Assembly: GCF_019688735.1 (NCBI RefSeq)
Contig: NZ_JAIFYA010000001.1
Span: forward strand, 1 to 64,000
Length of the DNA: 64,000 nt
Origin: Thermosulfurimonas sp. F29
GTDB lineage: Bacteria; Desulfobacterota; Thermodesulfobacteria; Thermodesulfobacteriales; Thermodesulfobacteriaceae
Direction: 5' to 3'
Under the pieces are notes generated by a model. The model saw only the letters and a list, made by a program, of their open reading frames with translations, was not told where the DNA came from and ran no database searches. The position numbers and the translations under genes are program-made. Below are positions 36,828 to 45,851 of the stretch, piece by piece (within the stretch, counting starts at the first letter, position 1; each line of letters begins with the position of its first letter).

Positions 36828-37910
36828 TCAAAGATTTTCCTTCAGAACAAAAATCTTTTCCTCCGGTAGAACGGCCTCTACCGCAACTCCCTCACGGAGA
36901 GAGAGCTTTTCAAAGGCATAGTCGGGAAGCTCGACCTCAAAGTCCACCTCGGAACCCCGGGGGCGGAAGAGAACCCACCAGCCGGTGCCCCTGGGATGGA
37001 GGGCCACGATTCGGCCGGGAAGGAGATTGTTCTGGTGCGGCTTTCTGTACTTCGGACGCAGGAAGAGGATGTGTTCCGGACGGATACCGAGCCCCAGGGT
37101 CTCCCCCGGACTTGCGGAAATCGGAGACCTTACCACCAGAGTTCTCCTGAGCACGGGGACCTCCACCCGAAGAATTCCCTTTTCCGCCCCCAGCACCCGG
37201 CCCTCAAACAGGTTTTTTATACCGAAGAAAGCGGCCACCCGACGACCGGCGGGATGGTGAAAGACCTCCTCCCGGGAACCACTCTGCTCAAGGCGTCCGT
37301 CTATGAGGACGCTCACCGTGTCTCCCAGAAAGAAGGCCTCCTCCAGGTCGTGAGTCACCAGAAGCACGGCGAGGTTGAACCTTTCCTTGAGATCCCGAAG
37401 AAGAAACCAGAGTTCCCGACGCAATCCCGCATGCAAGGCGGAAAAAGGCTCGTCCAGAAGAAGGTACCGGGATCCCGGGGCCAGGGCCCGGGCCAGGGCC
37501 ACCCGCTGGCGTTCTCCTCCGGAAAGCGTCCCGGGCCTGCGCTTTAGAAGCCCCCTTATGCCCAGAATATCCAGAAGTTCACGGAGAAATCCCTCCGAAG
37601 GGTGGATTCCCCTTATCCGCGGACCGTAAAGGATGTTCTCTTCCACCGTGAGGTGCGGAAACAGGGCCAGATCCTGAGGAAGATAGGCCAGGCCCCTCCT
37701 CTCCACCGGAAGCCGGGTGATTTCCCGGCCCTCAAGAAAGATACTTCCCTCCTCCGGCCGGCGAAGGCCCACCAGGGCCTCCAGGAGAGTGCTCTTTCCG
37801 CTACCGGTAGGCCCCAGGAGCACATGTATCCGCCCTCTCTCCACTCTGAGGGAGATGTCCTTCAGGGCAAAGCTTCCCGCCCTTACCGAGAGACCGCACA
37901 CCTCGATCAT
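36828..37910 (-). CDS. modC: ABC transporter ATP-binding protein, ModC-type
   Basis: A 360-residue ATPase. Walker A is GPTGSGKST (about 34-42), the Q-loop is YLPQDLALFPHLT, the signature is LSGGERQRVALARAL, Walker B is YLLLDEPFSAL, and the switch histidine is in LLVTHDLEE. A C-terminal extension of about 120 residues is TOBE-like, as in anion importers. It energises the molybdate/tungstate permease encoded just upstream, with a 4-bp overlap. Metal specificity cannot be read from the sequence. Confidence 0.85.
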   Translation of the reverse strand: MIEVCGLSVRAGSFALKDISLRVERGRIHVLLGPTGSGKSTLLEALVGLRRPEEGSIFLEGREITRLPVERRGLAYLPQDLALFPHLTVEENILYGPRIRGIHPSEGFLRELLDILGIRGLLKRRPGTLSGGERQRVALARALAPGSRYLLLDEPFSALHAGLRRELWFLLRDLKERFNLAVLLVTHDLEEAFFLGDTVSVLIDGRLEQSGSREEVFHHPAGRRVAAFFGIKNLFEGRVLGAEKGILRVEVPVLRRTLVVRSPISASPGETLGLGIRPEHILFLRPKYRKPHQNNLLPGRIVALHPRGTGWWVLFRPRGSEVDFEVELPDYAFEKLSLREGVAVEAVLPEEKIFVLKENL

Positions 37911-38677
37911 GAGGTGGCCTCTCCCAGCTTGCGCACCCCGTAAAGAAGCGTGAGCCCCAGGGCCACCAGAATGAGGGTGAGGGTGGCCGTGCCCACCAGA
38001 TCCGCGGTGGAAAGACGCATGAAGATGGCGATGGGCAGCGTCTCGGTACGGAAAGGCATGGACCCGGCAAGAGTTATGGTAGCGCCGAATTCTCCCAGGG
38101 CCTTGGCCCAGGTAAGCACGAAGGCCGAAAGGAGTCCTTTCCGGGAGAGCGGGAGGGTCACGGTGAGGAAGGCCCTCAGAGGAGTGGCTCCCAGGGTGCG
38201 GGCCACATTCTCGTAGCGACGGGGAATTTCGTCAAGAGCCGCCTTGAGCAAACGCACCGCCAGACCCGCCGTGGCGGCAAACTGGGCCAGCACTATCCCC
38301 TCCACCGTAAAGACAAAACGGACGCCCCGGGCCTCTATCCAGGCCCCGAGAGGCTGGTTAAAAAAGATGAGAAGCATGGCCCCCAGGGCCGCGGGGGAAA
38401 CTATGAGGGGAAGCTCGAGAAGGGTATCCAGGATCTGTTTTCCCCGGAAGTCGAAACGGGAAAGGGCGTAGGCCGCGGGAAGACCCAGCAGGACGGAAAG
38501 ACCGCTGGCCAGGGTGGCGCAGACCAGACTCAGACGCAGGTTAAAAAGCGTTCGAGGGGAGAAAAGGGTTTCCCAGAATCTGGAACCCTCAAAAAAGTAT
38601 AAAAGAGAAAGGATGAGCCCCAGATAGAAGACCGCCAGGAAGAAAAGCACCGAAAGGGTGGCCGTGCGGAGATTCAC
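37907..38677 (-). CDS. modB: ABC transporter permease, ModB-type
   Basis: I chose the GTG at 38677 (product VNLRTATLSVLFFL), which overlaps the stop of modA as GTGA and gives the usual permease length of 256 residues. The longer open frame upstream runs through modA and is not plausible. The protein has about six membrane segments and the ABC-interacting EAA-type loop AKALGEFGATITLAG, which is the ModB/WtpB form. It acts in the inner membrane with the ATPase downstream. Confidence 0.85.
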   Translation of the reverse strand: MNLRTATLSVLFFLAVFYLGLILSLLYFFEGSRFWETLFSPRTLFNLRLSLVCATLASGLSVLLGLPAAYALSRFDFRGKQILDTLLELPLIVSPAALGAMLLIFFNQPLGAWIEARGVRFVFTVEGIVLAQFAATAGLAVRLLKAALDEIPRRYENVARTLGATPLRAFLTVTLPLSRKGLLSAFVLTWAKALGEFGATITLAGSMPFRTETLPIAIFMRLSTADLVGTATLTLILVALGLTLLYGVRKLGEATS

Positions 38678-39525
38678 GGGTTCTTCACCCCGAGCCATTC
38701 CGGAGGTACCTGATAGGTCCCTCCCACCGGTTTTTCGGCCCCGATCCAGGCGAAGGCCTCCTCCCGGCTCATGAAGTAGTGATAGCGACGGAAGATGGCC
38801 TTTCCCTCGGAGGAGAGAAGAAATCGGATGAATCGTTCGGCGAGATCCCGATGCCGGGTGAACCGGGAAACGGCAATGGGAAGATAACCCACCCTCACGA
38901 TCTCCTCCGGTTTGAGGGGAACCACCTCCAGCTTTTCCGGATTCCAGTAGGCGAAGACCCGCCACCCCAGCACCGCATCCACCGCTCCCAGAAGCACCGC
39001 CGCCGCCGTCTTGGCGCAACTGCCCGTGTAGTTAACCAGGTTGCGTCGAAAGGCCTCCTTTTCCTCGGCCGAGAAATTCTTCTCCACGATTTCCACCGCA
39101 TAGGCTCCCACACAGACCCCCTCCGGATTGGCTATGGCCACCCGAAGGCCCGGACGCAACAGATCCCTGAGGGAGTGAATCCCTCTGGGATTGCCCCTGC
39201 GCACAATAATGGCCGGAACCAGGTAAGCCACCACCCTTTCGGTCTCCGGAATCACGGCCCCTTTCTTTTTGGCCAACTCCATGTAGTCGGAGGAACCGGG
39301 AAAATAAAGATCCCCCTTCCGGGAAAGGAGCATCTGAGAAAGCACATACCCGGACCCTCCGAAGACCAGATCCACCTTAACCCCGGTCTTCCTCTCGAAG
39401 GCCTGGGCCACCTCCTCGGTGGGAGGCCTGGAGGCCGCACCGGCAAAGATCAGAATTCGCGCCCCGAAGACCGCCTCGCTCCATCCGAGGATCAGGATCA
39501 GGAGTAGCGCAAGTACGATTCGCAT
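38674..39525 (-). CDS. modA: Periplasmic molybdate/tungstate-type binding protein
   Basis: A 283-residue exported protein with a signal peptide (MRIVLALLLILILGWSEAVFG). The N-terminal ILIFAGAASRPPTEEVAQAF, KTGVKVDLVFGGSGYVLSQM and GDLYFPGSSDYM follow the ModA fold order, with oxyanion-binding Ser/Gly positions. Later, NPEGVCVGAYAVEIVE and GAVDAVLGWRVF fit the hinge region. First gene of modABC. Molybdate, tungstate or another oxyanion are all possible. Confidence 0.82.
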   Translation of the reverse strand: MRIVLALLLILILGWSEAVFGARILIFAGAASRPPTEEVAQAFERKTGVKVDLVFGGSGYVLSQMLLSRKGDLYFPGSSDYMELAKKKGAVIPETERVVAYLVPAIIVRRGNPRGIHSLRDLLRPGLRVAIANPEGVCVGAYAVEIVEKNFSAEEKEAFRRNLVNYTGSCAKTAAAVLLGAVDAVLGWRVFAYWNPEKLEVVPLKPEEIVRVGYLPIAVSRFTRHRDLAERFIRFLLSSEGKAIFRRYHYFMSREEAFAWIGAEKPVGGTYQVPPEWLGVKNP

Positions 39526-39556
39526 AACCTGCCCCGAACTCTCGATTTTCGATAAA

Positions 39557-41071
39557 TTATACCCCTTCTTTCGGCAAACGGCCTTTCAGGTACTCCCTGA
39601 TCCAGGCCAGGGCCCCGGCGCGGTCTTTAACCCGGCCCTCCATTCGGGCCTCCTCCAGGGCCGAAAGGATCTCCCGAAAAACGGGACCCGGTTTCAAACC
39701 GAAAATCTCGATGAGATCGTGTCCGGTGACCAGGCGCTCCCTTTCCACCCGGGAAACGATTTCCCGGGCGAAACGATGGAGGTCCTCGAAGAGTTCCACC
39801 AGTTTGTCCGGAGTGTCCTTTTCGGAGGCCGGGCCCCGGGCGGCCAGGGCGTCGGCCAGGGCCAGGAGAAACAGAAGGGGATAATCCGGGCAGTCCCTTA
39901 TCAGGCGACGGCGAGCCCTTACCGTGAGACGCCCCTCCAGGTAAAGCTCCAGCAGGAAGAAGGGCCGCATGTGGTGCCGGATGAGGGTTTGAACCTTCTT
40001 GGCAAGCGAGCGCTTCCAGCGCAATCGAGTGGCCCAGGCCTCGAACATCTCCGCGCCCACCTTCTCGTGTTCGTAGAAGGTGATGCGGTCCGATCGTTTC
40101 CCGGGAGGAGCAAAGGTGCGAGCCTTTCCGGCATCGTGAAAAAGCGCGGCGAGCTTGACCGCCACCACCCGTTCGGGATCTTTTAGAACCTCCCGGAAAG
40201 GTTCCCCGGTTCCGAAAAATTTTTCCGGGGCTTCGAGTACCTCCTCGGCCCGCCGGAGGGCCTCGAGGCTGTGCCCCAGCACATCCAGATGATGAAAGGC
40301 AGGCTGCGGCACGCCCCGGGCCTCGGCAAGTTCGGGAAAGATCACAAAAAAAACTTCGTCTTCGGCCATGAGTGAAAAAGTCTCCCCGGCCCGCTTACTT
40401 TTGAGAATGAGCATGAGCTCATGGGCAATGCGCTCCCGGGCCACCCCCAAAAGCCGTTCTCTTTCCGCCGAAAGCCACCTCCGGGTCTCCTCCTCTATCT
40501 CTCCGAAACCGAGGGCATAGAAACGATAGGCCCGGAGGATCCTCAGGGGATCATCTACAAGATTGCGGCGAGAGATGGCCCGGATCAAACCGGACTTAAG
40601 ATCCCGAAGCCCCAGGCAGGGATCAAGAAGAGGCCATTCCGAAGGTGTCTTCTCAAGGGCTTCCGGAAGAGGGACCGCAAGGGCATTAAAGGTAAAGTCC
40701 CTCAACCGAAGATCCTCCTCGATGTCCACCGCTCCCGGACGAAGACCGGAAATGTCCAGACTAAAGCCTCCGTGCGCCACCCGGAAGACGCCGAAATCCT
40801 CGTGAAGCGGAACCAGGGCCCAGGAAAGCCTCCTTGCGGCTTCCTCAGCCACCTCCAGGGGGGAAAGATCTACCACCGTGAGATCCAGGTCCCCTACCCT
40901 CTCCCCCCGCAGGATGTCCCTTACGGCTCCCCCGGTAACATAAACTTCGCCTCGTCCGGCCAGTTCCTGCAAAAAGTCTCGGATCTTGGCCGAAGATTCT
41001 TTCAGCGCCAGGCCCGAAAGGAGCCCTCCGGTCTGCCCTCGGTAACCATCCCCCATGCTCGAACGCTCCAC
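39557..41071 (-). CDS. cca: CCA-adding enzyme / tRNA nucleotidyltransferase with HD domain
   Basis: A 504-residue class-II nucleotidyltransferase. The catalytic motif is VYVTGGAVRDILRGERVGDL followed by DLTV (GGxVRD then DxD). The RNA-binding motif DLRLRDFTFNALAVPL and DDPLRILRAYRFYAL follow. The C-terminal part has an HD domain (LAALFHDAGKA ... YEHEKVGAEMF). It adds or repairs the 3' CCA of tRNAs, or acts as a poly(A) polymerase. The start could also be a later ATG, since the first 18 residues are unusual. It is the last core gene before the integron. Confidence 0.88.
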   Translation of the reverse strand: MERSSMGDGYRGQTGGLLSGLALKESSAKIRDFLQELAGRGEVYVTGGAVRDILRGERVGDLDLTVVDLSPLEVAEEAARRLSWALVPLHEDFGVFRVAHGGFSLDISGLRPGAVDIEEDLRLRDFTFNALAVPLPEALEKTPSEWPLLDPCLGLRDLKSGLIRAISRRNLVDDPLRILRAYRFYALGFGEIEEETRRWLSAERERLLGVARERIAHELMLILKSKRAGETFSLMAEDEVFFVIFPELAEARGVPQPAFHHLDVLGHSLEALRRAEEVLEAPEKFFGTGEPFREVLKDPERVVAVKLAALFHDAGKARTFAPPGKRSDRITFYEHEKVGAEMFEAWATRLRWKRSLAKKVQTLIRHHMRPFFLLELYLEGRLTVRARRRLIRDCPDYPLLFLLALADALAARGPASEKDTPDKLVELFEDLHRFAREIVSRVERERLVTGHDLIEIFGLKPGPVFREILSALEEARMEGRVKDRAGALAWIREYLKGRLPKEGV

Positions 41072-41260
41072 GAAATTATCTCGTCACTAGTTACCCGTTC
41101 CTAGGAGCATTTTGCTAGACATCGACGTTTTTTATCTCCCTCTCTTTCTCTCTTTCACCTTGAAAGTGGAAAATTACTTTTCCCCCTTATAGAGAGAGGT
41201 TGGGAGGGGGTAGCGTCTATTGTTTGTTGTTTGATGACCCTATTAATATCACTGAATTCC

Positions 41261-42499
41261 TCAGCGGTCGAGCGGACTCACCACCCCCGTGATTCTCCGT
41301 CCCACGATATGAGTGTAAATCATGGTGGTGCGCAGGCTTTTGTGACCGAGAAGTTCCTGGATGGTGCGAATGTCGTAGCCGTCCTCAAGAAGGTGGGTGG
41401 CGAAGCTGTGCCGCAGGGAATGCACCGTAGCGGGCTTTTCCACCCCGGCCTTCCGTAGCGCCTTTTTGAAGGCCCGTTGCACCGCACTGGGATGGATGTG
41501 ATGCCGACGCACGGTCTCGGTCCGCGGATCTACGGAAAGATCTTTTGAAGGAAACAGCCAGAACCAGGCCCATTCTTTCCCGGCCTCGGGATATTTACGC
41601 TCAAGCGCGTACGGCAGGTATACCCCGGCCACCCCGGCCCGCCGGTCCTGATGGTAAATCTCTCGGATTTTGGCAAGATGCACCTCAAGCTCCGGCGTTA
41701 ATTTCCGAGGAAACACGGTTACCCGGTCTTTGTCTCCCTTGCCGGAAAATACCGTGATCAACCCTCGTTCAAAATCCAGATCTTTTACCCGGAGTCTTAC
41801 CGTCTCGCTCACCCTCAAGCCCCCGCCGTACATGAGGGCACAGATCAGGTAATAGGTTTCCTCAAGTTCCGAGAGCACGGCCTCCACCTCTTCCCGGCTC
41901 AGCACCACCGGAAGTCTTCGCTTCTCTCGGGCCTTTACGGCCTCTATGTAGGGATCTATGTTTTTCTCCAGCACCTTCCGATAGAAAAAGACCAGGGCGT
42001 TCAGGGCCTGGTTCTGGGTGGCTGGCGCCACATTTCGCTCCACGGCTAGATAAGTCAAGAAATTCTGGAAATCTTCCCCTGAGACTTCTTGTGGTAGTTT
42101 GTATTCTAGGTAGTCCGCCAGTTGTCGAATCCAATCTAGGTAAGTTTTTTCTGTGCGGTAAGAATAGTGCTTACGTCGCAATATTTTCCTGGCTTTTTCT
42201 AGGACTTCAGCCCATTCCGATTCGGCATTTAGGTTTTCTTTTTGGGAAATTGTTTCAAGAAAGTAATTGTAAAGCTTTAGGGCCCTGTCTGCCTGTTCCA
42301 CTTGCCACGGTTCATATTTTTGCGATAATTTTAGAAGATACTGCTTTTTCTGAGGATGCGTAATGTTTTTTCCCGGCTCGAGATCCCATTCTCTCAAGGC
42401 TTGCATTACCCAGTTAACCATAAATGGGATCACTTTTTCTTTCTTTTCCACCTTCAAAAGAAACTTCCTAAATTCTTCCCACAATCCATCTTTTTTCAT
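41261..42499 (-). CDS. intI: Integron integrase (IntI-type tyrosine recombinase)
   Basis: The protein has 412 residues from the ATG at 42499; a GTG at 42511 is possible. The catalytic tetrad is visible: Arg229 in GGGLRVSETVRL, His360/Arg363 in HSLRHSFATH, His386 in LLGHKS and nucleophile Tyr395 in TTMIYTHI. Between them, PSKDLSVDPRTETVRRHHIH then PSAVQRAFKKAL is the extra segment found only in integron integrases, which binds the extrahelical bases of folded attC sites. An N-terminal extension of about 95 residues precedes the SAM-like core, making it longer than the roughly 337-residue IntI1. It is divergent from the cassettes, as in classical integrons. Confidence 0.95.
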   Translation of the reverse strand: MKKDGLWEEFRKFLLKVEKKEKVIPFMVNWVMQALREWDLEPGKNITHPQKKQYLLKLSQKYEPWQVEQADRALKLYNYFLETISQKENLNAESEWAEVLEKARKILRRKHYSYRTEKTYLDWIRQLADYLEYKLPQEVSGEDFQNFLTYLAVERNVAPATQNQALNALVFFYRKVLEKNIDPYIEAVKAREKRRLPVVLSREEVEAVLSELEETYYLICALMYGGGLRVSETVRLRVKDLDFERGLITVFSGKGDKDRVTVFPRKLTPELEVHLAKIREIYHQDRRAGVAGVYLPYALERKYPEAGKEWAWFWLFPSKDLSVDPRTETVRRHHIHPSAVQRAFKKALRKAGVEKPATVHSLRHSFATHLLEDGYDIRTIQELLGHKSLRTTMIYTHIVGRRITGVVSPLDR

Positions 42500-42994
42500 T
42501 TTTATTTGCACGCCAAAGGAAATTCTAGGAAATTATATTACCTCTCTTAATTTTGTCAAAAAAAGTTACTATTCCTTTTCAAAAGATTTATGCTATTTTC
42601 TTGAGATATTTTTAAATAATCTATCAAAATACTGAAATAGCAAAAGTTTCCAGAAAAAATTATTGAAAAAGCTGTTTGACTTTAGTGTAATTCTGATATA
42701 TAGCCAGATTTAATATAGCCTTAGAGGGGGGCTATCTAAGAAAGCATAAAAGATATGTTATAAAAAGAAAATCTCAAACGGATACGCATTCTCTAAATAG
42801 ATCAAGGTAAATGTAAAGGCTGGTGGTTCTCTAATTTAACTTGATTTCAAAGCAATTCTAATGGTAATATTCTTTAGTTCAGAGGTCAGGAGGGAGCCGA
42901 GGTAGAAAAAGAAGTTCTAAAGAGGCAAATCCAAACACTCCAGCAGAAGCCGCAATCAAGCAGTTGTTAAAACAGATAAACCAAAATAAAGAAC
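42500..42994. other. Integron leader / presumed attI region and eroded first cassette
   Basis: This AT-rich stretch separates intI from the first attC. It should contain the intI promoter, attI and the cassette promoter. A hairpin ATAGCC/GGCTAT lies near 42715-42736. No clear attI core can be fixed. A short frame without a start codon, ending QLLKQINQNKELITNRCT, runs into attC-1 at 43014. It may be the tail of a decayed first cassette gene. Confidence 0.45.
42676..42704 (+). promoter_or_regulatory. Candidate cassette promoter (Pc)
   Basis: TTGACT and TATAGC are separated by 17 bp (a TATATA at 15 bp is an alternative). It points towards the cassettes and lies between intI and the first attC, where Pc is expected. 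No expression evidence. Confidence 0.4.
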
Positions 42995-43062
42995 TTATAA
43001 CGAATCGCTGCACCTGACCGAAAATGCTGCCGCATTTTCGGCAGGTGAGTTCAATGTTAAGC
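42995..43062 (+). repeat. attC-1
   Basis: TTATAAC at the left and GTTAAGC at the right are the R'' and R' boxes. The interior pairs CACCTGACCGAAAATGC with GCATTTTCGGCAGGTG. A folded stem of this type is an integron attC. Confidence 0.85.
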
Positions 43063-43082
43063 CTTAAAATATGGAATAAACC

Positions 43083-43886
43083 ATGGCGGATATAACAAAC
43101 TGGTTACCGGCAATAAGTACAACATCTCTCTTTGCCTTAGCTCTGTGGTTATTCCGTTCATGGATTTCCGCAAGGCTTACAAAAAGTATAGAAAATGAAT
43201 TTAATGAGAAAATTGAAAATTTAAAATCAGAATTACGGACAAAAGAATCTACTATTGAATCTCTAAGAAGTGCTGCTATGTCTGGGCTGGTTAGTCGGCA
43301 GGCCAAATTGTATGAACGACAACTTGAAGCAATAGATCAAATTTGGGAGGCTGTAACCGAGCTTGGCAAGGCAAAAGGAATATCAGTGACGATGGCAATA
43401 GTTAAATATGAAGAGGCTGCTAAAGAAGCTGCTGCAAATCCACGTTTCAGACAAGTATTTGAAATCATGGGAGCAGGTTTTGATGTTAAAAATATCAAAC
43501 TTGGTACAGCAGCCAAAGCTCGTCCATTTTTGACCCCACTGGCATGGGCATATTACAACGCATATCAAGCGATAATTCTTCTAGATGTAATGAAATTTGA
43601 AACGTTAAGGCTTGGTCTTGAGTCACCGGAACGTTTTATTAATATAGATGGAGTAAAAGATATAGTAAAAGCTGTGTTGCCCCATCATTCTGATTATTTG
43701 GATAAATTTGGGAGTGGCGGCCTTCATTTCCTGCTTGATGAAATAGAACGTCTCCTACTTGTTGAACTACAGAATATACAAAAAGGCATTATAGCTGACC
43801 AAGAAAATACAGAAAGAGCTGCGGAAATATTAAAAGCATCAAATAAAGTGATTGAATCGATTACTAAAGAGACAAGCAAGGCTTAA
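43083..43886 (+). CDS. Cassette protein of unknown function, membrane-anchored coiled coil
   Basis: A 267-residue orphan cassette gene starting 20 bp after attC-1. It has one N-terminal membrane segment (TTSLFALALWLFRSWI). A charged coiled coil follows (NEFNEKIENLKSELRTKEST). The rest is a soluble helical domain that includes VRHTYPE-free sequence such as LTPLAWAYYNAYQAIILLD. No catalytic motif is evident. The stop TAA lies in the R'' box of attC-2, as usual for cassettes. Membrane-anchored helical proteins like this occur in defence and stress islands, but I assign no function. Confidence 0.75.
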   Translation: MADITNWLPAISTTSLFALALWLFRSWISARLTKSIENEFNEKIENLKSELRTKESTIESLRSAAMSGLVSRQAKLYERQLEAIDQIWEAVTELGKAKGISVTMAIVKYEEAAKEAAANPRFRQVFEIMGAGFDVKNIKLGTAAKARPFLTPLAWAYYNAYQAIILLDVMKFETLRLGLESPERFINIDGVKDIVKAVLPHHSDYLDKFGSGGLHFLLDEIERLLLVELQNIQKGIIADQENTERAAEILKASNKVIESITKETSKA

Positions 43887-43953
43887 CAATGTGCTTCACC
43901 TGACCGCTATTCCGCTGGCGCTTCATAGCGGCAGGTGAGCTTGGTCGTTAGCC
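43881..43953 (+). repeat. attC-2
   Basis: Boxes GCTTAAC and GTTAGCC bound an arm pair CACCTGACCGCTAT / ATAGCGGCAGGTG around TCCGCTGGCGCTTC. It contains the stop codon of the upstream gene. Confidence 0.92.
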
Positions 43954-43982
43954 CTATATATGAATGACGAATAAGGAAGGGT

Positions 43983-44639
43983 ATGACAATAATTGAAGGA
44001 CTGAATCAAGTAGAAAAAGATATTTTGAATGTGATAATAAAATGGGAGAAAGCAAATAATCACCGTGTGCCTTATGGTTTCTCTCATACTCTTCCCTACA
44101 ATGAGTTAGGGACGAGCCGATCTTCAGAAGAAGATATAAAAAGAACTCTAGAAAGGTTGGTTTAAAAGAAAATACTCAATAAAAAAGATGATGGTTCATA
44201 TATATTAACCGAAGAAACTTTCAATGCCTTAATGAAAAAAATGAATGGACATAAGCATAATGCGGATAAACATTATTTTAATGAGAATGTGTTAGCTGAA
44301 ATTGAAAAAGAATTTTCTAAGTGGAAAGAATTTTTAAATATTACTATAGGATTATTTAGTTTTAACTTAGCAATATCATGCCTTGGGACCAAAAATCCTA
44401 AATTATGGGCGCTTGTTTCATTTATATTTGTTGGAATTTTATTAGGTTATGGGAATAAGTACTTTCCTCAAAAAATCAAAGAATTACGAAAAGCGGACCT
44501 GAATAAAATAGATAAATTAACATTAAAAGGTCTAGAAGTGGAATATTTTGGTTTTAAGAATTTTTGGAAGCACTGCCCATTATATTTACTTGGTTTTTTA
44601 TTCTTGGCTTTATTAGCTTTGGGAGTAATTAAGGGCTAA
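43983..44639 (+). pseudogene. Cassette gene with an internal TAA (membrane protein of unknown function)
   Basis: A single frame runs from ATG 43983 to the stop at 44639 in the attC-3 R'' box, except for TAA at 44163-44165 after RTLERLV. The frame continues directly as KKILNKKDDGSYILTEETFN, so this is one gene with a nonsense codon. The N-terminal part looks like a small winged-helix/antitoxin-like domain (NQVEKDILNVIIKWEKANNH). The C-terminal part has two pairs of hydrophobic segments (ALVSFIFVGILLGYG; PLYLLGFLFLALLALGVI). The family is not recognised. Confidence 0.75.
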
Positions 44640-44705
44640 CAATGCGCTTCACTGGACTGGCATTACGCTGCGCTCCATGCCAGCCAGTGAGCTTGGTTGT
44701 TAGGA
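44634..44705 (+). repeat. attC-3
   Basis: Boxes GGCTAAC and GTTAGGA bound the arms CACTGGACTGGCAT / ATGCCAGCCAGTG. The core AATGCGCTTCAC is a widespread attC type. Confidence 0.93.
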
Positions 44706-44719
44706 AATTTAAAATCTAA

Positions 44720-45292
44720 ATGATCAGAACTTACAAAAAACAATTTGAATCTAAAAAGGTAGAAAAGATAGACAACCTAATAAAAAGGATTAAAAGAATA
44801 AAAATGCCAGGTAGTGTTAGTAAATATTATGCTCATGAATTATTATTATGTTTACAAGCGGGCGCTCTACTTGGATCTTTGTGTATAACCTCTGCTCTTT
44901 TAGAGATATTTGTAAGGGAATTAGCAATCAAATATTCAGCTTTAGCTTCATCAAATTCAGATCTTTATAAGAAATTGGCTCTTTTACAAAAACAGCTGGA
45001 AGAAAAAAGAAATTTAAGTTTTAAACAATTAATTAACGGTTTAGCTTCTTGTGGATTATTCTCAGAAGACGATGCTGAACAGGCGAAAGAATTTTATGAT
45101 AGTGTTCGTATTCCTATTCATCACGGATTACCGGCAAGATTTGTCGAAATACAAAACGATATAATAGCAGCTTTAAATGAAATATTTACTTTCCCAATTG
45201 GTATGCACGAATTTGAAGAAGTTATAGAAGATCGATCTTTGGATTTAATTGAAATAGTAATAGGTATTATTGAACGAAATAATTTTAAGTGA
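44720..45292 (+). CDS. Cassette protein, HEPN-like (RxxxxH motif)
   Basis: A 190-residue protein, almost all helical. Near residue 134, SVRIPIHHGL fits the HEPN ribonuclease motif R-x4-H followed by Gly. An earlier helix ITSALLEIFVRELAIKY is typical of HEPN/RiboL-PSP-like folds. No antitoxin gene is in the same cassette. HEPN proteins are common toxins and phage-defence RNases. This assignment rests on one motif and overall helicity, so it is tentative. Confidence 0.55.
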   Translation: MIRTYKKQFESKKVEKIDNLIKRIKRIKMPGSVSKYYAHELLLCLQAGALLGSLCITSALLEIFVRELAIKYSALASSNSDLYKKLALLQKQLEEKRNLSFKQLINGLASCGLFSEDDAEQAKEFYDSVRIPIHHGLPARFVEIQNDIIAALNEIFTFPIGMHEFEEVIEDRSLDLIEIVIGIIERNNFK

Positions 45293-45295
45293 ATT

Positions 45296-45358
45296 GTCTA
45301 ACAACCCGCTTCAGCGGACGGCGCTTTCCAGCGCCGCTGTTGAATTTAGACGTTAGGC
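45296..45358 (+). repeat. attC-4
   Basis: Boxes GTCTAAC and GTTAGGC with arms GCTTCAGCGGACGGCGCT / AGCGCCGCTG. Similar to the 61-bp attC group at 54-58 kb. Confidence 0.93.
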
Positions 45359-45383
45359 ACAACCACACTTGAGGAGGAATTAG

Positions 45384-45851
45384 ATGAGCAAAATTCGTAT
45401 TCGAGTCGGTGACATTGAGATTGAATTTGAAGGCAGTGAAGAATTTATTAAAGAGCAAATTCCTGAACTCCTTCAGGAAATAGCTGATATGAAAGGACCG
45501 TTTACGGTAGAGGAAGAGGCGGAGGAAATGCCTCCAGAAGAACATCAGAAATTTATTGACTTTAGTGTAGCAACTATTGCGGAGAAGATAAACGCTAAAA
45601 CTGGCAAGGAATTGGTAGTCGCTGCAGCTGCTTACCTAACCTTCGTGGAGAACATCCCCTCGTTTTCCCGACGTGAGATTCTTAATGCTATGAAAGCCGC
45701 CTCGCATCACTACCAAAAGAATTACAGCAAAAACTTATCTCGATATCTACAGCAACTTCTTCGTGAGCAGATATTGAACCAAACTTCGTCCGGCACTTAT
45801 ACACTCTCTGCACCAGCTCGAAAGGAATTGGAGCGAAAAATTGTTGGATAA
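45384..45851 (+). CDS. Cassette protein, small acidic protein with a predicted winged helix
   Basis: A 155-residue protein with a good ribosome-binding site (AGGAGGAATTAG then ATG). The N-terminus is a beta-rich RIRVGDIEIEFEGSEEFIKE segment. The C-terminus (PSFSRREILNAMKAASHHY ... SSGTYTLSAPARKELE) looks like a winged-helix fold. It overlaps the next gene by 11 bp, so the pair is translationally coupled. By position it may be the partner or antitoxin of the HEPN-like protein that follows (inference). Confidence 0.65.
   Translation: MSKIRIRVGDIEIEFEGSEEFIKEQIPELLQEIADMKGPFTVEEEAEEMPPEEHQKFIDFSVATIAEKINAKTGKELVVAAAAYLTFVENIPSFSRREILNAMKAASHHYQKNYSKNLSRYLQQLLREQILNQTSSGTYTLSAPARKELERKIVG

Noticed and set aside
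42995..43062. Interpreting the first site as attI
   Set aside because: It has a long paired stem as in attC; attI sites are not palindromic. It is better read as the attC of an eroded first cassette.
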